NCBI GenBank assembly: GCA_017590115.1
Contig: JAGGNK010007559.1
Location: forward strand, 6,178,641-6,242,640
Direction: 5' to 3'
Length of the DNA stretch: 64,000 bases
Origin: Montifringilla adamsi
Lineage: Eukaryota; Chordata; Aves; Passeriformes; Passeridae
In this document: positions 55,101-64,000 of the stretch, one piece after another
Layout of the letters: every line of letters starts with the position of its first letter
How positions within the stretch are numbered: position 1 is the stretch's first letter
Notes under the pieces: generated by a model
Database searches by the model: none
What the model was told of the DNA's origin: nothing
The model's input: only the letters and a program-made list of their open reading frames with translations
Translations under genes and position numbers: made by a program

Positions 55101-58100
55101 AAATTACTTGGGGGATTTCACAGACATCTGTGAAGCAGGGCATCCTCTCAAGACCCTCAGTCCCACTCAGGGAACCCCAGGGCAGCTCATGAGTCCCCTG
55201 AAGCAGCTCATCATCCCTTTCAAGGGACACAGAGCTGCAGCTGGTCCATGGGGGACCCCTGCCATGACACCACTGGGATTTACTTGTACCAAGAGAGGGG
55301 GGCTGTGATCATGATCCTGCCCCGGGGAATCTCAGCCAGGCAGTGGGGATTCAGACCCTTCTAAGAATGCCAGCTATGGGATTTTCATTCAGCCACAGAT
55401 GTATAAGATAAGATTTTTTATAAGATGCTTCTACTCTAGAGAAATCACAAATATGTCTGAGACCTCTTTCCTGAGACATCATTACAGTACAACAGGAACA
55501 TGATTTTCTCTCCCGTGGGAATTGAAATCATCATCCCCTCCCAAACAAGAATTCAAAATTTCAGACTTTGCTAAGACACAATGCACAAAATCTTGGAGGT
55601 TCTTCCCTCTGTTTCAGTCCCCATTCCTTCATCCCTTTGCTCTGTACTGCAAATCAACCAAAATTAAAATACATAAATAAAAGTCAGCTTGAAGAAGAAC
55701 ATGGAACTTTTTGTTCCCCAGCTGTCATTGGGGAACCAATGGGAACCATTAGGGAACTAACACCCCAAATGGACATTTCAAACACCTCAGACAGCGTATT
55801 CCAATAAAGTTGGGGGGTTTTTTTGAGGCCAGTCCACTGAAACTACTTGTCTCCCACAAACAGCTTCAAATGTGATAAACTGACATTTTCTGACAGTAAC
55901 TGTCTAATCAAAACACTATCGACCAGCTGTAGACATCATGTACCTGAGAGAGTCACTGACTCCTGGCACACAACCAGCTCCATGGATCCTCACTGGGCTG
56001 GGAGGAAAACAACTGGCAAAATCACTCAGATTTTCTCTCTGAGGGCTACAACACAGCAGCTGGGGGACGTAACATCCTTCCTTTGACTAAATGATATATT
56101 GTGGGGAAAAAAAACCTTCCAGGACCACCCTAAAAAGACATTTTTCAGGAAGCAGAAACTGAGGTGCAGAGCCTGGGGTTTCTGTGCAGCACAAAGCCTC
56201 TGCCCACCACCCCCATTACAGCACAGCTGCCACAGCCTCAGCTTCTCCATTAAAAGAAGAGTCTGCTAATTCTCTCATCAGTAGCAGCAGTGCCTAATTA
56301 AAAGGAAAGCATCCTATGATTAAATGAGCAACACCCAGAAAGAGCGAGATCCAAGTGTAATTCAACTCCGGTACAAAACAGCAGCTCTGCCGATGAGCCC
56401 TCAGTAAATACTGAATTTTGTTTACAGGACATCTTGCCTTGCTGGACACACAGATATGTTGTCCTGGATAAATCATTCCCTGTTAGCCTTCTGTTTGTGC
56501 AGTGTTGATTTGTTGATGTACTAAACAGCGCATTGACAAGCTGTGGCAGCACATGAGATCCGAGCAGACAGGGCAGTGCCGCTCAGAAAATAGGGAGCAT
56601 CGCTGGGGCAGCGGGAGGATGTGAGCCCGGGCACCCACCCAAAGCTGATCCTGCCTGGCAGGGAGCAAGTGTGGCAGCCAGGAGGGCATGCTCTCTGCAC
56701 CCTGTCTGGAGGATTCAGGCAAGGCTACGTGGCACCAAGCAGGGCACTGCCAGGGGGGATGGGAAGAAGCAAGGGGAGATGTCCCCAGAGTGCCTCAAGA
56801 GGTATCTCAAAGCTGGACCAGCACCTTGCCCTCTTTTGGCATTCAGAAATAGGCTGTAATGCATTTCTTTCACTTTTTCACCCCCCTGTTTTTAAAGTTG
56901 AGTAGAAGCTCACGAATGAGATTTCCAATGGCATACTCCATTTCTATGTGGGCATATACCTCTTCTTCCTGCACACAGGGTTCCAAGGTGTCTGATGAGC
57001 AAGCGAGGCTCTGGACACTGAGTCGGGAAGAAGGTGAGGATTGGAGCTGGGGCCATGCAACCCTGGGGCCTGTGTTCCCCAATTTCTGAATAACAAGCCC
57101 TGCTGCTGCATGAAGTGCAACCAAGTGCCCCGGCAGACAGTGCCCAGAGCTTACAAAGCTTCCAGCTCCTGCCTTCCTCCAGCTGTGACCCATTTAGGGC
57201 ACAGGGTCCTCATCATCATCATCAGACCTGCATCCAGTGCCATGGGTATGGCTGGCACATTTCCCTTGTCCAGACAACGAGCTCCAGGCTGCAGGCAAGC
57301 CTGGTCTTGTCCAGCCCCTGCTCCTGGGATGCCAACACAAAAGAACAGAAGCACCCCAGGGTCTTTCATCTCTCTCTTGCTAACAATAAAACAGAAAACC
57401 CCGCTCTGTCTCACCACAGCTCAGAGTGAGGGTTGGGACGACCAGCCAGGAGGCAGATCCCTCCTGATCCCAAGGGATATCTTTGAGATATCGCTCTACT
57501 TCTGTGAGCATATCCAGAAGACCATGAAAACTTCTAACCCATTCAAACTGCTGCAAGAATAAGACCTTTCTGAAATCATTACCATGGCAACTAGGAAAAA
57601 TAACACAGAAAGAAAATAGCGACCTCAGCTATTTCACAGGAAGCACCAACAACATTTTACTGACTCATCGCTTGCAGATTTCTGATATATATACATAAGA
57701 AAGAAAATCAAATGGGTCACACAAAGATAGGATTTTCAACTTGACACTGCTCTGTTAAGATCCTCTCCACCCTCCATGTGGGTGCAGACACACACCAGGT
57801 CCACCCCAGAACAGAAGCCAGACCACAAGTCCTGGGGCAAAATGCAAGGAATTCTCATGAACAGAAGCAGCTCTTAATTAACAAAATGAGGTGCCCTTTC
57901 TTTGCCCTCTCCCACGCTCAGTTCCCCATGACTGATAGCTCATGGCTGTGTCCTCATTCAACCCACAAGCCTTCTCCATGCACTAGCCCTATCACATCCA
58001 CATTAATCCCCCTGTATCAGTGCACCCACCGAGCCACGACCATCCAAAATACTGCTTCAGTTCCCTCCAGTAAATACAGCTCCTGTTGGCTCCGGAGCTG

Positions 58101-58824
58101 CTTACGACTTTATAAATAGAAACTCAATCCACACATATTTTCAGAAGTGACATTCATTGTCTTTGGGGCTCCTTAAAAGGTATCAGGCTTTAACTACTGT
58201 CCTGTGTCCAGCAGAGCAAACCTGAGCCATGCTTAATCGGGGTATGATAGGCTTCCTCTACTTATCCTTTGCCAACTTGGTTAAAGAAAACAATTTGGAA
58301 AGTAGCAGGATTGCAGCAGGTTTTGCTCTGCTCCTCCTGGGGCTGGAGACATGGAAAAGGGCAGCGTGCTCACTGCTCAGTGGGCTGGAGAAGGACTGCT
58401 GGGATGTTCAGGATTTGCAGGCATTTATTATAAGGAAATGACTTTTCAGACAAGTTAACAAGTCCAGTTACATCCCTTCACTGCATGGGAAAGAAGGATT
58501 TTCTTCCAGGCTGAATGGAGGCTGAATATTTCATGCCACAGCAAGTAATGATGTAAGAAAGGGAGGAAAGCAGCTTTCATTTCAGAGAAATCAGAGCTGT
58601 CTGCACAGGAGGGATTCCCCTTCCATCCCTTCTGCTAATCTCCTTGTCTTCCACCCAGCCTTTCCCATTCCAATCAACAAGTGTCCCTTCCCAGTCCACA
58701 TCTGCAGAGAGAAGGAGTTGAGTCCTGTGGACATGGAACCTCCTGGTGCAAGATGTTCCTCTCCGATACATCTTTGTTGAGGAACCATGGCAAAAAAACT
58801 GAATTCCCTGGCCCCGATTGCCCA

Positions 58825-58852
58825 TATGGGGCTGAGTCTATGGGGCTGAGTC
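58825..58852. repeat. Perfect tandem duplication, 14-base unit
   Basis: TATGGGGCTGAGTC occurs twice in direct succession with no mismatch, as expected of a recent small duplication. Confidence 0.92.
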
Positions 58853-61800
58853 CCCAGTCCCCACCTGTCTACTTTGAGAGCAGGGTGCAAATGAGGGGAT
58901 GAGCCCCAAATTTGATGGAGAATTTCATCGACCCACCCTGAAGGGACCTTACACGAACCATGCTGCCCAGACCCACAAGCAGGGCATGCAGACCACATCC
59001 TCCTCCACCAAGCTCTGCAGCTGGGTTCTCTTTATCATTCTCTGGAGGCACAGCATATATTCTCGCCTGGAGATTTCTGGATGAGTATTATTGCAGAAAA
59101 TGCAAGAAAAACATGAACCAGCTCATCCCTCTGCCCAGGTTTCGCAGGAGCTTAAGCTGAACAAAAGCTGCATTTCTACTTGGTCACACCTTGTAAGTAC
59201 TTAAGATTTAAAGCCCTCTATTTCTGGTTAATCTAAACCAAGTTTGAAACTTATCTCCCCATTAGTACTTGAGAAGGGACCAGGGGGAGGGAGGAAATAA
59301 AAAGAGGGAAAGAAAAATGCTGTCACTGTAGAGCTCCTGCACAGTTCTGCTGAACCTGGCTTTCTGATGCTGGTAACATTATCTCTAATGCTGACAGACA
59401 TCCATGGGGGAAAAGCCGCTCATTTCCCAACATCAGCAAAAAAACAATTATAACAAAGAGCTGAAATCCAGCAGAGATGTGGGAAAAAGCACTCGGCTGC
59501 TGCCCCCATTCCTGCTGGGGGCTGAGCAGGGTAGGAATGGGCTCTGTGGGGACATGAGTGACAGCAGGGCAGAGTCATGGGTGCCAACAGCACTGGGACA
59601 AACCTCTAACAGGAGAACTGAGGAAAAATAGGGACCGATCCCTGGGAAAACACCAACAACCAGAAGTGCTTACAGATGAAAGTGTTTGTGGTGCAAGCTG
59701 AGGGTGCTCCAGATGCTCTAGCTGAATTTCCTGGATCCCACCCAAGGGGAACAACCACAATAATCAAAGAAGGAACAGAAAGAAATGCCTGGCTGTCTGC
59801 ATAGAGCACTGATTTTTCATCCATACAGGGATGAAGCAAGTTTTGAAAGTGCACATCATTTTTCCATTTCACCTAGCTGGAGTCTCTTCTCAATGCTGTC
59901 TAGGCAGAGATAACAGGAGGGTATGGATGGCAGCTGAAACAACAGCTGTAATGATAGGATCTAAGGCAGCCCAAGTATTTCCAGCCTCTGAACTAAATTA
60001 ACAGGAAAGGACTGACACTTATGGTTCCCCAACCAGGGAGCTGAAGAAAACTTTAGCAGGTGTCAAGGAATCTATATAGACTCATCCCAAAAGCATACAG
60101 AGAACTGATTTATCTGATAAAAAAAAATAACCTTTCCAGTTGCATGAAATCTCATTTAATTTTCAAATAAGTCAGTCTCCAGAACCAGGATAAAGTCTGC
60201 TTTGTAGGCACAGCCCATTTTTTAATGACTAAGAGGACCGTGGCATTTTTTATCCCTGGAAGAGCTTCACAAGTGGGTCAATTAAAACATGTGAGTTTCT
60301 ACAAGATCTCAGAAACTCTTCCAATCCCCTAGAAGCAGAAGAACCCCCAAGGTCCATAGAGGAATTACCCCCACTAACAAACAGAGAACTGGTTTTGAAG
60401 TTGGTAATCCTAGCGATTAACAGCTCCGATGACTTCCATTAGCATCGACTCCTCCAGTCTCCAACAACAAGCCATTAATGAGAGTAATTTCTGCATAAAC
60501 AGGAGCTAATTTAATACAGTGTGTGCAAACCCATAGGGCACCTCATTTGCCTGCCATGGGAGTGCCCCTTGCTGCTGGAGTGTCAAGGAATTAAGTTGAT
60601 GGTAGCTCCAAGCCCTACATTGGGCAAAGCCAGCAGGCACTGAGGGAGGGAAAAGCCTCGCTGACCTGCCAAGGCTTTGGTTGCTTGGCTAAGAGCAGCT
60701 GCCATAAGGCTGGAGAGATGTGTAATAGAGTTAAATAGAGATGTGGGATGTGCATCTGAGTGGAAGTGGAGATACCTCTATAGGAAGAGAAGGCAGTGCA
60801 TGAATGCGAGGCCTTGTGAGCTCCTGGGAAGAGCCCTGGGCAGATGGAGGTTTTCCAAGGAAAGGTTGTTTCATTGATTCAGGGATGCACACACCTGTGT
60901 AAGTGCCCTTCTAAAACAAAGCCTAATGAATCAGACTCATACGGGGAAGTATCAAATGAGAAATTTCACCGCAAAGCTGCTCTGTACCATTCAGTTGGAG
61001 TGAGACAGGCGGGTACACGGTTAAGAAGTACAGCACCAGTTTGCATCAGTGTGTGATGCAGAGAGCCCCTGGTGCAGCACCAGCTGGGACATGGGATAGG
61101 TCTTTGTGTCCCTGCACCCCAGGAGCAACTCAGAAGAGATGGAAGAGATACCAGAAATATTTTACAAAACAAAAGGATTCCCTTCCTTCCTGACCTGGGG
61201 ACCTGACACAAATCCATGCGCATCAAAGAAGCCAAAATATGTGTGCCCTGGGTTGATTTGGCATGGAGACAGCCAAATTTGAGGGTGGAAGGGATACGGA
61301 GCTGTCCATGACTGCCCTATGTAGCCAGACAAGGGTGAGCTGCAACCAATCCCTGGATCTCCCACAGCCTCCTCAGGAGGTGAACGAGCACTGGGCAAGA
61401 TCTCATTTTAGGACATAGGGATGGCCAAAGGAGCAGCCTCCACACACCTGACAAATTGAGCTGCCATCCACCAGCAGCAAAATGTTCAGCTGGGCTTGAA
61501 ACTGGTGGGGATTGGGATGCTCTTGACCACCAAGTCCCGGGAGCAAAATACTTCTCATCCCAAATATGGCCTTATCTTTTGATAGTGCTTATACAGGGAT
61601 CCAGATCTGCTACTCTCCAGTCTGCCCAGAACTTTGGACACCCAAGCATCCTGAGACCTGGGCACCAACCTGTCACACCCCCATTGCCCAGTTCCCTTAC
61701 AACATTTCTCCATGGAACAATCCAATTTTCCTCCCGCATGGAGAAATCAATCAGAGGGTGTTATGACAACTAATAATTTTCAGTTACCTTCTTCCCTGCA

Positions 61801-63384
61801 TATTGAATTCAGGCAGAAGCAGAAGTACATAAATACCATGTGGGTGACTATTATTAATACTTGAACCTGCAGCCTAATGGCTGCTCCATGCTGGCAGGTT
61901 TTCGAACTGTTCACCTCCCCTCTCCATCATACTGGATATCTAAAAATTTAATGTTCTGTGATGCTGATTAAGACAACCCTCTTGTTCTCAAGCCTTGACT
62001 GTTTACATAAATAGACACTTTAATGCATTTTGCCAGCAAGGTTTCCTTTGACTCCTTGGCACAGATGGTTGATATTTCCATGCTGCAGCAGCTATTAGAT
62101 CGTAATGTTACCAGTGACAACCCTACATCATCTGTACCCTGCTCTCTCCCCTGCAGCAGGATGTACCAGGAATTCAGCTTGAGATACTGCCATGGGCTTA
62201 GGCTGCTGCTGTCTCCTGCAGGAGGAGTTTGCCCACCTTGGCTTCAGGCACTGTGGCTTTGTGGATCCCTACAACACGCTGCTGTAGCGGGGGGTCCTCC
62301 AATGGCTGCATTCATGCTGGGGACATGTCAGGCATTGCCTCATCCCACTTCCTTGAAGAACTGCTTCCCATGGATAATGAGCTTTTCTCCTTGGGTGCTG
62401 TCTCAGAGAGTCATTCACCTTTGTCACCTCTCCAATTTGCTCTTAAAAATCAACAAAAGGCTCCCCACAAGTCTGAACCAATTCTTTCTTCCTTCTTTCA
62501 GAGACACCAGGGTTTTGGATCAATCTAGATCCAAGTCCACACAAGACCCAGGCAGGGATTTGAACCCATTGCAGTTTTGGAGAGGCCAGTGAAGGACTCT
62601 CCAGTCTCTTTCTTGTTATGTTAACAATGGCAAAACACCGCAGAGACGGCAGCTGAAATTCAAGTGCTATTTAAACAAAAGAATATGTAGGGTATAGTTC
62701 ATACAATGCGAGTTCAGACAAGGAAACTCAGAACAGCCAGGAAGCTCAATGTGAACCAGATTTTAAAAACAAAAACAAAACCCCCAAAGCCCTTCCTCAA
62801 GGAAGCCCTTGCCGAATTCTTTCCCCTACTGAGGCGTCCAACATCACGCCTCATACTAAAGCCTTTGCTTTTCACTCCAAGAAAGGAGTTGGAGGAAAAA
62901 AAGGAAAATAAAAGCAGCACATTATGGAACAGAGCCTGGCTTACAGCCAGGGCTGGGGGGAAAGCAGCACAGAAACCCTCTGGTTTAGCAGCATATTTTA
63001 CTCCTGCTCTATGGCAGAACAATCTTTTGCAAAGCCGCAGCTGTTTGAACCCACAGTGCTGCAGAGGCTCGGCTTCCTTAAGGCGAATCAGTCAATTGGT
63101 TCAACAGTGTATTTAAAATCCCCCCGAGTCTACCTTTAAATCACATTTATATTCCTCTACCCAAAGGTAATAGTTTCTACCTGCATTTTGCTTCATCTCT
63201 GTAGAAAAACAAGCTATTTAGCAGCCACATTAATAATCTGCGGCAATCTGGTTGTCATTTCCCTGATGGAAAATTTCACACTGCTGCCCAGCAGCCGCAA
63301 CGTGGTGAGTTCTGCGAGCACCTCACACTGCGCTGCCTCCCTCCCACTGCACCTAGAGTCAGAAGAACAGCCGGAGTTGGTTTT

Positions 63385-63405
63385 GGATGGGGTGGGGTGG
63401 GGAGG
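63385..63405 (+). other. G-rich quadruplex-type motif
   Basis: Three GGGG runs separated by single T, flanked by GGAT and AGG. It is on the strand opposite the gene, so it would form in DNA rather than in the CACNA1G transcript. Confidence 0.6.
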
Positions 63406-64000
63406 AAATACAGAATTACAACCAGTCAGGTGTACCTACAGCTCAGGCATGTGAGGGAACCACGTGGAAACAACCTGGTGTTGAGTGAGAAAGTCAGTCA
63501 GCTCATGTCAGAAGGAGCCTAGAGGAAACCCAGCTCTTGAAGCCCCAGCCATGTGATGGTAAAATGTGTGTTGACAATTTACTGTGGAAGGTGGCCTATG
63601 GAAAAGAGCTTTAGGTGGAAGAGGAGGTTCATCCAGCAGCCCTGGCTATGGGTGCTCAGTCTGGCCAGGTTGACTGATGGGTGAATACAAATAAACAGCA
63701 AGAGGAGGGGGCCAGCGTTTTCAACACACTCCCAATTGCCACTCATTTGTATGTGCCTTCAGAGAACCACTGTCATCTTAAATATCCCAACCAGGCCTAC
63801 TCTGGTTGCCATGTCTGTTAAACAAGAGACTGAAAGACTTTTTCAGGTCCTCCAAGCTGCCTGTCCCAAGGTGAGATGTCAAATCTTCAGAGGAGCAAAC
63901 TTTTCTCCCTGGCTGTTATGAGGAGCTCAGCTCACCAGCTCCTGTTTTGAAGTCCAGGATGGTCTGGTGGTCCCAGAGATGCTGAATCCCACCCAGCATT

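Larger units (their letters stand above)
52128..64000 (-). other. CACNA1G: CACNA1G intron 9 (3' part, runs off the window)
   Basis: At least 11.9 kb. I searched the reverse strand for the expected IIS1 exon (IMIAILVNTLSMGIEYHEQ and the I-II linker end) and did not find it, so the intron probably continues beyond the window. It holds a 14-base tandem duplication, a short (CAT)n, a G-rich quadruplex-type motif and one splice-flanked open stretch discussed under findings. The longest open frame (62023-62592, plus) has no family features. Confidence 0.7.

Noticed and set aside
57041..57562. 173-codon plus-strand open frame in intron 9
   Set aside because: No family features, and it overlaps other random frames.
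62023..62592. 189-codon open frame on the plus strand in intron 9
   Set aside because: No recognisable domain, no splice or transcript support, composition like intron; long open frames by chance are expected in 64 kb.
1..64000. CRISPR array, prophage, operon or other prokaryotic system
   Set aside because: All evidence (split conserved vertebrate gene, GT-AG introns, CR1 LINEs, microsatellites) is of animal nuclear DNA.

Overview
The window is vertebrate genomic DNA, most likely from a bird. Its introns carry degraded antisense CR1 tails of the avian type, and it holds one large gene on the minus strand with GT-AG introns. No prokaryotic, viral or plasmid feature is seen.

The gene is CACNA1G, the T-type (low-voltage-activated) calcium channel alpha-1G, Cav3.1. 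I resolved 25 consecutive coding exons between 52127 and 2348. Every splice junction was placed by hand and the reading phase closes across all of them: 3648 coding bases, 1216 codons with both III-IV linker inserts included. Counting exons against the three cassettes known in mammals (69-base exon 14, the exon 25/26 module, exon 34) gives a consistent numbering, so these correspond to exons 10 to 34. This numbering is inferred, not checked against a database.

Layout, in gene order (right to left): 64000-52128 is the 3' part of a very long intron 9. From 52127 to 49180 lie domain II S2 to S6. From 44951 to 40711 is the II-III linker. From 35243 to 19191 lies domain III and the start of the III-IV linker, and 16774-16724 is an alternative linker exon. 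From 10909 to 4741 lies domain IV and the proximal C-terminus, and 2488-2348 is a C-terminal exon. Exons 1-9 (N-terminus, domain I, I-II linker, IIS1) and the distal C-terminal exons lie outside the window or were not recognised. The pore residues visible are the domain II glutamate and the domain III and IV aspartates of the T-type EEDD filter.

There is no second gene I can support. The most interesting material is regulatory: a complete four-way alternative splicing module in the III-IV linker (two competing 5' splice sites plus a 51-base cassette) with UGCAUG motifs just downstream; a 78-base intron in domain IV that is open and in frame; and a CR1 tail occupying the branch-point region of exon 33. 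Introns otherwise hold simple repeats, CR1 fragments, older repeat relics and one long perfect hairpin.
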